Position numbers and translations under genes: made by a program
Shown here: piece by piece, positions 30,272 through 38,580 of the stretch
Position numbering within the stretch: position 1 is the first letter of the stretch
Layout: each line of letters begins with the position of its first letter
The notes under the pieces: generated by a model
What the model saw: the letters and a program-made list of their open reading frames with translations, nothing else
The model's database searches: none
What the model was told of the DNA's origin: nothing
DNA from: CF-118 sp035689345
GTDB lineage: Bacteria > Chloroflexota > Dormibacteria > Dormibacterales > Dormibacteraceae
DNA: 43,025 nt
Reading direction: 5' to 3'
Assembly: GCA_035689345.1 (NCBI GenBank)
Contig: DASSLR010000054.1
Coordinates: forward strand, 1 to 43,025

Positions 30272-31318
30272 ATGACTCGGCTGCGCATCGAGCCGAACCA
30301 GCGGCTGCAGCTCATCAATGCGCCGGCCGGATTCGACGATTTCCAGGCGGCCGCCTCCGAGCCGTACGACGTGGCGCTGGTGTTCGCGGGCAGCCGCTCG
30401 GAGCTCGAGCGCACGGCGCCGGCCGCGCTCGCGGCCCTGAAGGGCGGCGCCAACCTCTGGGTCGCCTATCCGAAACCGGGATCTGGGCCGGTGGCCGACC
30501 TCACGCGCGACCACGGCTGGGGATCGCTGCACCGCGAAGGCCTGGTCGGCGTGACGCCGATGACACTCAACGAGAAATGGAACGCGCTGCGCTGGAGGCC
30601 CAACGAAGAGGCCACCGCGGCCGGCCAGGCGTCCGCGGAGGTGCCGCCGGTGGACCTGCTGCCGATCGGCCGCCACGCCACGATGGCTTACCGGTTGATC
30701 CGCCTGTTCACGGTGCCGGCGCTGCGGCTCACCTTCCGCTTCACCGTGCACGGCCGCGAGAACATCCCGCGCACAGGCACCTACATCGTCATCGCCAACC
30801 ACCTCGGCTGGATGGACGCGATGACGATCCTCATCGTCTTTCCGGTCGAGCCGCGGATCCACATGCTGGCGGACCCGACGGGGATGATGCGCCGCAAAGC
30901 CGAGTGGGCCTTCATCAAGGCCGCCGGCGGGATCATCCCGGTCGAGCGTTCGATCAAGGATCCGCAGGCTCTGTTCCGGCGCGTGGGCGACTGCCTGAAG
31001 CTCGGCGGGGCGGTCGCTTTGTTTCCGGAGGGAGACTTCGGGCCCCGCGAGGGTGAGCTCCTGCCCTTCAAGAAGGGTTTCGCGCACTTCGCGGTGAGCG
31101 CAGGCGTGCCCGTGGTGCCGGTGGGGCTGGCCGGACCGAAGGACGTGTGGCTCGGCAAGCGGATCGTGGCCAACATCGGCGCGCCGATTCCGTCCGAGGG
31201 CAAGACCGTCGACGAGATGCACGCCGCCGGCGCCGAGGCGGTGGCGAGGCTGCTGCCCGAGTATCACGAGCCGTCCGGGCCGAAGCCCCTGCGCCGCTGG
31301 CTCACCGGGCTGTTCTAG
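30272..31318 (+). CDS. DUF3052-PlsC fusion: 1-acyl-glycerol-3-phosphate acyltransferase-like protein
   Basis: A 348-residue two-domain protein. Residues 1-110 match the small DUF3052 family (DVALVFAGSRSELE, LWVAYPKPGSG, GLVGVTPMTLNEKWNALRWR), which normally exists as a separate protein of about 130 residues. Residues 150-345 are a PlsC-type acyltransferase with the catalytic HX4D motif (NHLGWMD, His177 and Asp182) and the substrate motif FPEGDFG. The acyltransferase domain would add an acyl chain to lysophosphatidate or a similar acceptor at the membrane. The fusion links an uncharacterised domain to lipid synthesis. Its stop overlaps the convergent DinB-TPR stop by 4 bp. Confidence 0.86.
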   Translation: MTRLRIEPNQRLQLINAPAGFDDFQAAASEPYDVALVFAGSRSELERTAPAALAALKGGANLWVAYPKPGSGPVADLTRDHGWGSLHREGLVGVTPMTLNEKWNALRWRPNEEATAAGQASAEVPPVDLLPIGRHATMAYRLIRLFTVPALRLTFRFTVHGRENIPRTGTYIVIANHLGWMDAMTILIVFPVEPRIHMLADPTGMMRRKAEWAFIKAAGGIIPVERSIKDPQALFRRVGDCLKLGGAVALFPEGDFGPREGELLPFKKGFAHFAVSAGVPVVPVGLAGPKDVWLGKRIVANIGAPIPSEGKTVDEMHAAGAEAVARLLPEYHEPSGPKPLRRWLTGLF

Positions 31319-32016
31319 CGAAGAAGCTCGGTCACTTCCTCCGCCGAGCGAACGGAATCGAGGTCGCTGTCCTCCTTGGCCCACTCGCGGAGGTCCGGTC
31401 GCAGCTCGAGCGCGCGCTTCAGATGCGGGGCCACCTCCGCCGCTCGGCCATGCTTGGCGTAGAAGCACGCGAGGTTGTACTCGGCCACACCCACGTACCG
31501 TTCCTCGGGGTAGGTGCTCACGGTGAGGTCGTAACCCCACTTCGCCGCGCGCTCCGCCCCCGCTTCGTCGCCGAGGTCCAGGTACCAGTAGCCGAGGTGC
31601 TCGGCCACGTGGTAGTAGGTGTTGTTCGGCACGGTTTGCCACTGCGGCTGGTTCGGCCGCCGGAGCCTGGGCTTGAGCAGCACCTCCTCACTCGCGGCGT
31701 CGACGGCTTCGCTCAGCCGGTCCCATGAGGCTCGAGCCGCGGCGATGATCTGCGCCGCCGGCCGTCCGTGCGTCTCCGCGTAGGTCCTCGCGTTGAAGAC
31801 TTCTTCCTCGATCGTGGCGTCCGGCATCGCGTCGCCGGTGCGGTTCGCGTCGAGCTCGTCCGCCGCGAAGACGCGCCACGCCGTGAGGTGGGCGAGCTGG
31901 TCCTTGGCCGTCCACTGCCCAGCCACCGGCGGGGGCTCGTCGTCGACGCTCGGCACGAGGACCCGCTGCTCCTCCTTCCGCGCGGCATCGATCAGGGCGT
32001 GCAGCTTCTCCTTCAC
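31315..32016 (-). CDS. DinB-like/TPR protein, copy 2
   Basis: A 233-residue protein. Residues 1-155 form a four-helix DinB-like (ClbS/DfsB type) domain, with QWTAKDQLAHLTAWR containing the first His and TYYHVAEHLGYWY containing two more that would complete a metal triad. Residues 160-225 resemble tetratricopeptide helices (YNLACFYAKHGRAAEVAPHL). Members of the DinB superfamily act as thiol-dependent transferases or detoxification proteins. The start is a GTG at 32016 that overlaps the stop of the paralogous upstream gene (GTGA). The two copies arose by tandem duplication. Confidence 0.8.
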   Translation of the reverse strand: MKEKLHALIDAARKEEQRVLVPSVDDEPPPVAGQWTAKDQLAHLTAWRVFAADELDANRTGDAMPDATIEEEVFNARTYAETHGRPAAQIIAAARASWDRLSEAVDAASEEVLLKPRLRRPNQPQWQTVPNNTYYHVAEHLGYWYLDLGDEAGAERAAKWGYDLTVSTYPEERYVGVAEYNLACFYAKHGRAAEVAPHLKRALELRPDLREWAKEDSDLDSVRSAEEVTELLR

Positions 32017-32687
32017 CTCACGAGCTCCTTCAGCTCGGGATCCTCGACGGCAAAGCCGCGCAGGTCGGGCCGCAGCTCGAGAGCGCGGTCGAGCCGGGCC
32101 TGCGCCTCCTCACGCCGGCCGTGGGTCGCAAAGAAGCGGCCGAGCATGTATTCCTCGACGCCGCGACGCCGATCGTCGTCGAAAGCCTGCACGTTGGTGT
32201 CGTAGCGCCAGCGGGCCGCGCCCTCTTCTGCCGCGGCATCGCCGCGATCCGCATAGAAGTATTCGAGGTGGTCGGCGATGTGGTCGATCGCGTTCTGCGG
32301 TGCCACCAGCCAGACCTTGATCTCCGGATGCTGCGGCCGCCCGGCCTGCAGCTGCTCTTCGGTGCACGCACTGACCGCTTTCGCCAGGTCGTCCCACGAC
32401 CTGGCCGCCGATTGCAGGACGGCACGCGCGGGCATGTCGCGCGTCTGCGCGTAGAACATCGCGTTCTGCTCGTCGTCCTCGTCCGCCACCGCCGGCGCCT
32501 CTCGCCCCGTGCGCACCCAGTCGAGCTCGGCGACCGCGGTTCGGCGCCAGCACGTGAGGTGCGCGACCGTGTCCTTGACCGTCCACCGGCCCGGCTGATC
32601 GGGCTGGGAGTCGTCGACGTGGGGCAGGAAGATCTCCGCCTCCTTCTCGCGGCCGGCCTCGATCAGCCGGAGGAGCTTCTCCTTCAT
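32013..32687 (-). CDS. DinB-like/TPR protein, copy 1
   Basis: A 224-residue paralogue of the downstream gene with the same order of domains: DinB-like bundle (RWTVKDTVAHLTCWR, then AIDHIADHLEYFY) and a TPR-like C-terminus (LGRFFATHGRREEAQARLDR). The conserved His residues lie at equivalent positions. It overlaps the stop of the upstream SDR gene by 4 bp (ATGA), so it belongs to a four-gene operon with the acyl-CoA synthetase and the SDR. Function unknown. Whether the two paralogues form a heterodimer is not testable from the sequence. Confidence 0.8.
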   Translation of the reverse strand: MKEKLLRLIEAGREKEAEIFLPHVDDSQPDQPGRWTVKDTVAHLTCWRRTAVAELDWVRTGREAPAVADEDDEQNAMFYAQTRDMPARAVLQSAARSWDDLAKAVSACTEEQLQAGRPQHPEIKVWLVAPQNAIDHIADHLEYFYADRGDAAAEEGAARWRYDTNVQAFDDDRRRGVEEYMLGRFFATHGRREEAQARLDRALELRPDLRGFAVEDPELKELVR

Positions 32688-33481
32688 ACGTCCATCAGCG
32701 CCTTGCGCTGCGCGCCGTCGATCGGGATGTGCGCGCCGTTGATCATCGCGGCGCGAGGCGAGGCTAGAAACGCGACGAGCGCGGCCACCTCGTGCGGTTC
32801 GGCGATGCGATGGACGGGGATCGAGGACAGCGCCAGCTCGTGCGCCTTCTCCTGCTCGACCTTCTTGTCGCGCGCGAACGCCTTCTCCAGGCCGTCCCAC
32901 CGATCGGTGTTGACCGGCCCCGGGTTCACCGTGTTGATGCGCACTCCGTGGCGGCCGTACTGCTCCGCCACCGAGGACGCGAAGTTGATGTCCGCGGCGT
33001 TGGCGACCCCGGCGGTCATCTCCCAGTAGCTCGGCTTCAAGCCGTCGTTGCCGACCACGAGCACGATGGCGCCCTCGCCGCGCTCCCGCATGTGAGGAAT
33101 GACCGCCCGCACGGTGCGCACGTAACCCATGAACTTCAGGTTGAGGCTCGACATCCACTGCTCCTCGGTCAGGTCCTCGAGCAGGCCGCCGGGCGAGCTG
33201 CCGGCACAGGTGACGCAGATGTCGATGCGGCCGAACTGGTCCAGGGCGGCCTTCACGCAGCGGTTCACGTCGTCGTGCTTGCTCATGTCGCCGTCCATGG
33301 GGACGACCTTGTGGTTGGTCATGGCGGTGATCTCACGCGCGGCCACCTCGAGGGGCTCGAGCGTGCGGGCTGTGATGACCACATCACACCCCTCCTGCGA
33401 CAGCTCCTGCGCGACCGCGCGGCCGATGCCCTTGCTCGCGCCGGTGACGAACGCGACCTTGCCGGTGAGTTGCAGGTCCAT
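32684..33481 (-). CDS. SDR-family oxidoreductase with atypical catalytic site
   Basis: A 265-residue Rossmann-fold short-chain dehydrogenase/reductase. The cofactor motif TGASKGIG is at residues 13-20 and the structural motif is CAGSSPGG. The later INTVNPGPVNTD and INGAHIPIDG segments are normal for the family. The usual catalytic YxxxK is not visible at its expected place: the stretch WEMTAGVANAADINFASSVA aligns there, with neither Tyr nor Lys in position. Activity may therefore be altered or lost. ATG 33481 is preferred to a GTG one codon upstream because it has a GGGGGA ribosome-binding site. It follows the acyl-CoA synthetase gene directly and may act on the same substrate. Confidence 0.83.
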   Translation of the reverse strand: MDLQLTGKVAFVTGASKGIGRAVAQELSQEGCDVVITARTLEPLEVAAREITAMTNHKVVPMDGDMSKHDDVNRCVKAALDQFGRIDICVTCAGSSPGGLLEDLTEEQWMSSLNLKFMGYVRTVRAVIPHMRERGEGAIVLVVGNDGLKPSYWEMTAGVANAADINFASSVAEQYGRHGVRINTVNPGPVNTDRWDGLEKAFARDKKVEQEKAHELALSSIPVHRIAEPHEVAALVAFLASPRAAMINGAHIPIDGAQRKALMDV

Positions 33482-33490
33482 CACTTCCCC

Positions 33491-34822
33491 CTAATGCAAA
33501 AGTCGACGGTCGATCTTGCCCACATGATTGCGCGGCAGCGCGTCCACGCGCCGGATTTCTTTGGGCCGCTTGTACGGCGCGAGTCGCCGACCGGCATGCT
33601 CGATGATGGCGGCGGCGTCGAAGTCCGTCCCGGGCCTCATCACGACCCACGCGGTGACCTGCTCGCCCCAGCGTTCGTCGGGAACTCCCACGACCGCGGC
33701 CTCGGCCACGTCGGGATGTTCCTCCAGCGCCACCTCCACCTCGCGCGGGTACACCTTCATGCCGCCGGTGATGATCATCTCCTTCGTCCGGCCGTCGATC
33801 ACGAGGTGGCCGGTCGCCACGTCCAGGCGGCCGACGTCGCCGGTGTGGAAGCAGCCGTCGATCAGGTGGGCTGCCGAGACCTGCGGGCCCCGCAGCAGGA
33901 TCTCGCCGTCCGCGGCGAGCCGGAGCTCGACGCCGGGCAGCGGGATGCCCACCGTGTCCGGGTTCGGCTCGCCATAGGGTTGCGACGTGTCGAGCCCGCT
34001 CTCCGTGGTGCCGTAGCGCACGAGCGGGGCCCGGCCCAGCAGGCGCTGGGCGTGCTCAGATACCGCCCGGCTCAGCGGCGCCGAGCCGCTGACGCAGAGG
34101 CGCAGGTGGTTCTTCGCGACGCGGGCCAGGCGCTGGTACATGGTCGGCACCGCGAACAGCACGGTCGCGTCGTCGACTTCCTGCAGCAATTGCTCCGCGT
34201 CGAAGCGGGGAAGAAGGTGCAGCGACGAGCCCGCGATCAGCGTCGCGTGCAGTCCGCCCAGCCCGTGCTGGTGGAACAGCGGCAGCGCGTGCACGAGCAC
34301 GTCGTCCCCGCGCCAGCGCCACGCCGCCATGGCCACTCGAATCGAGGTGAGCAGGTTGCGGTGCGTCAGGGGGACGGCCTTCGGCTTGCCGGTCGTCCCG
34401 GAGGTGAACGCCAGCAGCGCCACCGCATCGGGCCCCACGCCCTCCGCCCATGTCGCCGCTCGCGAAGCCTGGCCTATGGCGTCCAGCTCGGCCTCCGTGT
34501 ATGCCGGGTTTGCGGGTACCACGACCCCGCCCGCCCGCAGGATGGCGAGGTACTCGGCCGCCCATCGCACCGACGGCGGAGCGGCGAGGACGACGCGCTC
34601 GCCCGCGGCGATGCGGCCGCTGTACCGAGTGGCCATGGCGTCGAGCTCGCCGTGCGTGACCTCTTCAGCGCCGATGCGAAGGGCGGGCCTGTCAGGGTGG
34701 GAGAGAGCCGTCGCGTGGGCGAGCCCGTGGATCGTGCCCTCGCCCATGTCGCGCACGAACGCGTCGATGTCTTCGACGTCCGGCACGTGGCGCCGCCACG
34801 CCGCGCGGCTCCACTCCAGCAT
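33491..34822 (-). CDS. Acyl-CoA synthetase, AMP-binding family
   Basis: A 443-residue ANL-superfamily adenylating enzyme that would activate a carboxylic acid as acyl-AMP and transfer it to CoA. The P-loop-like motif LLAFTSGTTGKPKAVPLTH, the YGTTESG motif, the hinge FHTGDVGRLD and the C-terminal Lys motif (LPRNHVGKIDRR) are present. At 443 residues it is on the short side, mainly from a reduced N-terminal subdomain. The start is ambiguous: ATG 34831 is also possible, and the divergent hydrolase begins within a few bases. It is the first gene of a minus-strand operon with the SDR and two DinB-TPR proteins. The substrate is unknown. Confidence 0.87.
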   Translation of the reverse strand: MLEWSRAAWRRHVPDVEDIDAFVRDMGEGTIHGLAHATALSHPDRPALRIGAEEVTHGELDAMATRYSGRIAAGERVVLAAPPSVRWAAEYLAILRAGGVVVPANPAYTEAELDAIGQASRAATWAEGVGPDAVALLAFTSGTTGKPKAVPLTHRNLLTSIRVAMAAWRWRGDDVLVHALPLFHQHGLGGLHATLIAGSSLHLLPRFDAEQLLQEVDDATVLFAVPTMYQRLARVAKNHLRLCVSGSAPLSRAVSEHAQRLLGRAPLVRYGTTESGLDTSQPYGEPNPDTVGIPLPGVELRLAADGEILLRGPQVSAAHLIDGCFHTGDVGRLDVATGHLVIDGRTKEMIITGGMKVYPREVEVALEEHPDVAEAAVVGVPDERWGEQVTAWVVMRPGTDFDAAAIIEHAGRRLAPYKRPKEIRRVDALPRNHVGKIDRRLLH

Positions 34823-34832
34823 GCTATCCATC

Positions 34833-35720
34833 GTGCCGCAAGCCACCACGAGCGACGGCGTCGCTCTGCACTGGGAGGAGACTGGCGCCGGCACGCCGAT
34901 CCTGTTCGTGCACGAATTCGCCGGCGATCACCGCAGCTGGGCGCCTCAGGTGCGCCACTTCGCCCGGTCGCATCGGTGCATCATCTTCGCCGCCCGCGGC
35001 TACGCGCCGTCGGACGTGCCGCCGGACGTCGCCTCCTACTCGCAGGCGCGCGCCGTGGACGACTGCGTGGCCGTGCTCGATGCGGCCGGCGCGGCGAAGG
35101 GGCACGTCGTCGGTCTCTCGATGGGCGGCTTCGCCACGCTCCATCTCGTGCTCACGCACCGCGAGCGCGTGATCTCCGCCGTCATCGGTGGCGTCGGGTA
35201 CGGGGCGCAGCCGGAGAAGCAGGAGCAGTTCCGCAAGGAGAGCCACGCGATCGGCGACGCCTTCGCCGCCCAGGGTTCGGCGGCGGTGGCCGAGACCTAC
35301 GCGGTCGGTCCCGCGCGCGTGCAGCTGCAGAACAAGAATCCGGAAGCGTGGAGGGAATTCAAGGAGGCGCTCGCGGGGCATGACGCGACCGGCGCGGCCA
35401 ACACCATGCGGGGCGTGCAGGCCTCTCGTCCTTCTCTCTATGCGCTGCGCGATGAGCTCGCCGCCGTGCGCACGCCGCTGCTCATACTCGCCGGGGACGA
35501 GGACGAGGGCAGCCTCGAACCGTCGCTGATGCTGAAGCGCACGATCCCGACGGCCGCGCTGGCGATGTTTCCACGGACCGGTCACACGCTGAACCTCGAA
35601 GAGCCGGACCTGTTCAACACGACGGTCGAGCGATTCCTCCAGGCGGTCGAAAGAGGGGAGTGGGCGGCGCGCGATCCGCGCGCGATCGCCAGCTCGATCA
35701 CGGGGATACGAACGTCGTAA
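34833..35720 (+). CDS. Alpha/beta hydrolase
   Basis: A 295-residue alpha/beta-hydrolase-fold protein. The nucleophile elbow is GLSMGGF, the oxyanion region is FVHEFAGDHRSW, the acid is probably Asp in LAGDEDEG and the catalytic His is in FPRTGHTLNLEEP. It resembles 3-oxoadipate enol-lactonase or peroxidase-type esterases in layout. GTG 34833 (MPQATTSDGVALHWEETGAG) matches the usual start; ATG 34821 is an alternative that would overlap the synthetase start. Its last 61 bp overlap the Nudix gene. It may belong functionally with the divergent acyl-CoA synthetase operon. Confidence 0.88.
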   Translation: MPQATTSDGVALHWEETGAGTPILFVHEFAGDHRSWAPQVRHFARSHRCIIFAARGYAPSDVPPDVASYSQARAVDDCVAVLDAAGAAKGHVVGLSMGGFATLHLVLTHRERVISAVIGGVGYGAQPEKQEQFRKESHAIGDAFAAQGSAAVAETYAVGPARVQLQNKNPEAWREFKEALAGHDATGAANTMRGVQASRPSLYALRDELAAVRTPLLILAGDEDEGSLEPSLMLKRTIPTAALAMFPRTGHTLNLEEPDLFNTTVERFLQAVERGEWAARDPRAIASSITGIRTS

Positions 35721-36298
35721 CCCGCGACACGATCCGGGCCAACCTGCGGGCTTTCGAGCGCGCTGAATCCACCCACCCGCAGAAGGCCGCGGCCGTGGCG
35801 GTGGTGCTGCTGGACAACGCGGGCGAGCCGTGCGTCCCGATCTTTCAGCGTCCCGCGGACATGCGCCGGCACGCGAGCCAGATGGCGCTGCCGGGGGGCC
35901 GCGTCCACGAAGGCGAGTCGGTCGTCGAGTGCGCGATGCGTGAGCTGCACGAGGAGATCGGTCTCGAGGTCGGCGCCGCGGACGAGCTCGGTCGCCTCGA
36001 TGACTTTGACACGCGATCCGGGTTCACGATCACGCCGATCGTGTTCTGGAGCGACGCGCGCGCCGCCGACCTGCGGCCATCGCCGGCCGAGGTCGCGGTG
36101 ATGTTCCTGCCCACGATGTCCGACCTGCTCGAGGCAGCGGCCATGGCCGGCACGGGCGTCGACTTCTCGATGAAGCTGCCCGGCGTGGAGGTGTTCGCGC
36201 CGACCGCCGCGATGCTCTACCAGTTCACCGAGGTGGCGCTGAGCGGACGCGCCGTGCGTGTGGCCGATTTTCACCAGCCGCCCTGGACGCACCGCTAG
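35660..36298 (+). CDS. Nudix hydrolase, CoA-pyrophosphatase-like
   Basis: A 212-residue Nudix enzyme. The Nudix box GGRVHEGESVVECAMRELHE plus EIGL fits GX5EX7REUXEEXGU. The upstream segment FQRPADMRRHASQMALPGG resembles the motif that marks the CoA diphosphatase (NudL) subgroup. This suggests cleavage of CoA or acyl-CoA to phosphopantetheine and 3',5'-ADP. The only usable upstream start is GTG 35660, which overlaps the hydrolase gene by 61 bp; the family core begins only near residue 40. It follows the hydrolase in a short operon. Confidence 0.86.
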   Translation: MGGARSARDRQLDHGDTNVVTRDTIRANLRAFERAESTHPQKAAAVAVVLLDNAGEPCVPIFQRPADMRRHASQMALPGGRVHEGESVVECAMRELHEEIGLEVGAADELGRLDDFDTRSGFTITPIVFWSDARAADLRPSPAEVAVMFLPTMSDLLEAAAMAGTGVDFSMKLPGVEVFAPTAAMLYQFTEVALSGRAVRVADFHQPPWTHR

Positions 36299-36301
36299 CC
36301 G

Positions 36302-38557
36302 CTAGGCGCGTGCGACGAGCGCGAGCACTCGCTCAGGAGTGAACGGCAGCACCGCATCGCCCGCAGAAAGGGCGTCCGCGATGGCGTTGGTGATCGCGGC
36401 GGTGGAGCCGATGATCCCGCCCTCGCCGGCACCCTTGGTGCCCAGCTCGTGCACGGTCGATGGCGTGTGCAGGTGCGACACCTCCACCGCCGGGACTTCG
36501 TCCGCCGTCGGGACGAGGTAGTCCATGAAGCTGCCGGTCAGAAGCTGGCCTTCGGCGCTGTACGCGATCTCCTCGAGCAGCACTGCGCCCACGCCCTGCG
36601 CCACGCCGCCCACGGCCTGGCCGTTGACGATCATCGGGTTGATCACCACCCCGCAGTCCTCGGCGATCACGTAGCGCCCGACGCGCACGGCGCCGCTTTC
36701 GCGGTCGACCTCGACCTGGCACACGTGCGTCGCGTACGGGTGCGACGCCTGCCTGGCGTCGTACGAGACCTCGACGTTCAGGCCCTCCTCTTTCGCCAGG
36801 TCGGCCAGGGTCATGCCGGCCGGCCCGCCGTCCAGCAGGATGTTGGAGCCGCGGATCGTCAGGTGCTCGACCGGCTGGTCGAGGCGGTAGGACGCGGCCT
36901 CGAGAATCGTCTCGCGCAGCTGCGTGGCGGCCCTGTGCGCCGCGGTGGCCGCGGTCACCGAGCTCCGGCTCTGGTACGTGCCGGTTCCGGAGCTGACCTT
37001 CGCCGTGTCGGTCTGCTCGACGATGACCTCAGCCGCATCGACTCCAAGGGCGTCGGCCGCCAGCTGCGCGAACGTCGTCTGCACGCCCTGCCCGAGGTTC
37101 GGGCAGCTCGTCTGCACCCGCACGCGTCCGGCATCGTCGAGCCACACGCGGGCCGTGTCGACGCCGGATATGGAGGCCATGCCGCGACCCATGAACGTGC
37201 TCGAGCCCGCGCCGGTGAACTCGACATATGAGCCGAGGCCGATCCCCACGAGCCGGCCGGCCGCGCGGGCACGCGCCCGCTCGGCGCGCGCGCGCTGGTA
37301 GTCGAACGCCTCCAGCGCCTTCTCCAGCGCGGCTGTGTAATCGCCCGACTCGTAAGGGTGTCCGGTGACGGCGGTGTAGGGCATCTGCTCGGCGCGCACG
37401 AAGTTGCGGCGGCGCACGTCCGCGGGGCCGAGGCCGAGTCGCGCGGCGATGAGATCCATCAGGCGCTCGTGCGCGAGGACCGCGGTCACCATGCCGACGC
37501 CCCGATACGCGCCCTCGGGCGAAGTGTTGGTGGCGACAGCGATCGCGTCGTACTCGTAATCGCGGATGTCGTACGGGCCAGGGACGAGGCCCGCGCAGGT
37601 CATCGTGTTGAGGATCGCGCCGTACGGCCGCGCGCCGTACGCGCCGACGCTGGTGAGGATCGTCGCGCGCAGTCCGAGGACGCGACCGTCGCTGCGCACC
37701 GCCGCGCTGAAGCTGATCCTCTGGTCCCGCGCGTGACTGGAAGCCTGCAGGTGCTCCGATCGGTCCTCGACCCACTTCACGGTTGCGTTGAGCCGGCGGG
37801 CGATCCACGCCAGGAGCACGTCTTCGGTGTAGATGCCGATCTTCTGCCCGAACCCGCCGCCGACGTCCGACGCGATCACGCGGACTTCATGGCCCAGGCA
37901 ATCGGCGATCGCGCCGGCGACAAGGTGCGGCGCCTGTGTCGACGTGTAGACGATTCCGTCCGCGGTCGCGACGACCCCGCGGCCCTCCATGGGCACCGCC
38001 GACACGCGCGGGTGCACCACCTCGCCCTCGATGACGTCGTCGGCGGTCGCAAACGCCTTGTCGACGTCGCCGTACGCGCGATGCACCGAGATGTACCGGT
38101 TGGCCGGGACGGCGTCGTGCACGAGCGGAGCTCCGTCGGCCATTGCGGCGTCGAGGGTGCTCACGGCAGTTAGAGGGTCGAAGTCGGCGACGATCAGCTC
38201 CGCGGCGTCCTCCGCCTCGTAGCGGCTGCGCGCGACGACGGCGGCGATGCTCTCGCCTACGAAACGCACTCGGTCGCCCGCGAGGATGGGCCGGTCGGGC
38301 GCGGTCAGGCCGGGCGTGGTCATGCGCGCGTTCATCGGTGCGCACGATCCCTCGAGGTCGGCGGCGGTGAACACGGCCACCACGCCAGGCGCCGCGGCCG
38401 CCGCGCTCACGTCGATCGAGGTGATGCGCGCGCTGGCCAGCGGGCTGCGCAGAAACGCCACGTGCAGGCAACCCTCCGGCTTGATGTCGTCGACGAACCG
38501 AGCGGCGCCGCGCAGGAGCGCGTCGTCCTCCAGGCGCGGCATGCTGGCCCCGATCAT
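36302..38557 (-). CDS. Molybdenum hydroxylase large subunit (xanthine dehydrogenase/CoxL family), copy A
   Basis: A 751-residue molybdopterin-cytosine-dinucleotide-type large subunit. Motifs include VGGGFGQKIGIYTEDVLLAW, EGAYRGVGMVTAVL and, near the C-terminus, GTKGAGEGG with the catalytic Glu. The active-site loop reads AYRGVGM; form I CO dehydrogenase would show AYxCSFR and form II AYRGAGR, so this is not a typical CO dehydrogenase. A hydroxylase for an aromatic or N-heterocyclic compound is more likely. The start is ATG 38557 (MIGASMPRLEDDALLRGAAR). It is divergent from a second large subunit, with 23 bp between starts. The short gap means the two promoters overlap. Confidence 0.88.
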   Translation of the reverse strand: MIGASMPRLEDDALLRGAARFVDDIKPEGCLHVAFLRSPLASARITSIDVSAAAAAPGVVAVFTAADLEGSCAPMNARMTTPGLTAPDRPILAGDRVRFVGESIAAVVARSRYEAEDAAELIVADFDPLTAVSTLDAAMADGAPLVHDAVPANRYISVHRAYGDVDKAFATADDVIEGEVVHPRVSAVPMEGRGVVATADGIVYTSTQAPHLVAGAIADCLGHEVRVIASDVGGGFGQKIGIYTEDVLLAWIARRLNATVKWVEDRSEHLQASSHARDQRISFSAAVRSDGRVLGLRATILTSVGAYGARPYGAILNTMTCAGLVPGPYDIRDYEYDAIAVATNTSPEGAYRGVGMVTAVLAHERLMDLIAARLGLGPADVRRRNFVRAEQMPYTAVTGHPYESGDYTAALEKALEAFDYQRARAERARARAAGRLVGIGLGSYVEFTGAGSSTFMGRGMASISGVDTARVWLDDAGRVRVQTSCPNLGQGVQTTFAQLAADALGVDAAEVIVEQTDTAKVSSGTGTYQSRSSVTAATAAHRAATQLRETILEAASYRLDQPVEHLTIRGSNILLDGGPAGMTLADLAKEEGLNVEVSYDARQASHPYATHVCQVEVDRESGAVRVGRYVIAEDCGVVINPMIVNGQAVGGVAQGVGAVLLEEIAYSAEGQLLTGSFMDYLVPTADEVPAVEVSHLHTPSTVHELGTKGAGEGGIIGSTAAITNAIADALSAGDAVLPFTPERVLALVARA

Positions 38558-38566
38558 CCCGGCCGT

Positions 38567-38572
38567 TAGTAT
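38567..38572 (+). promoter_or_regulatory. Possible -10 element of the molybdenum hydroxylase operon
   Basis: TAGTAT lies 8 nt before the GTG at 38581 and within 10 bp of the divergent copy A start. No ribosome-binding site is visible on the plus strand, so a leaderless or nearly leaderless mRNA is likely. Confidence 0.4.
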
Positions 38573-38580
38573 CACCGCCC

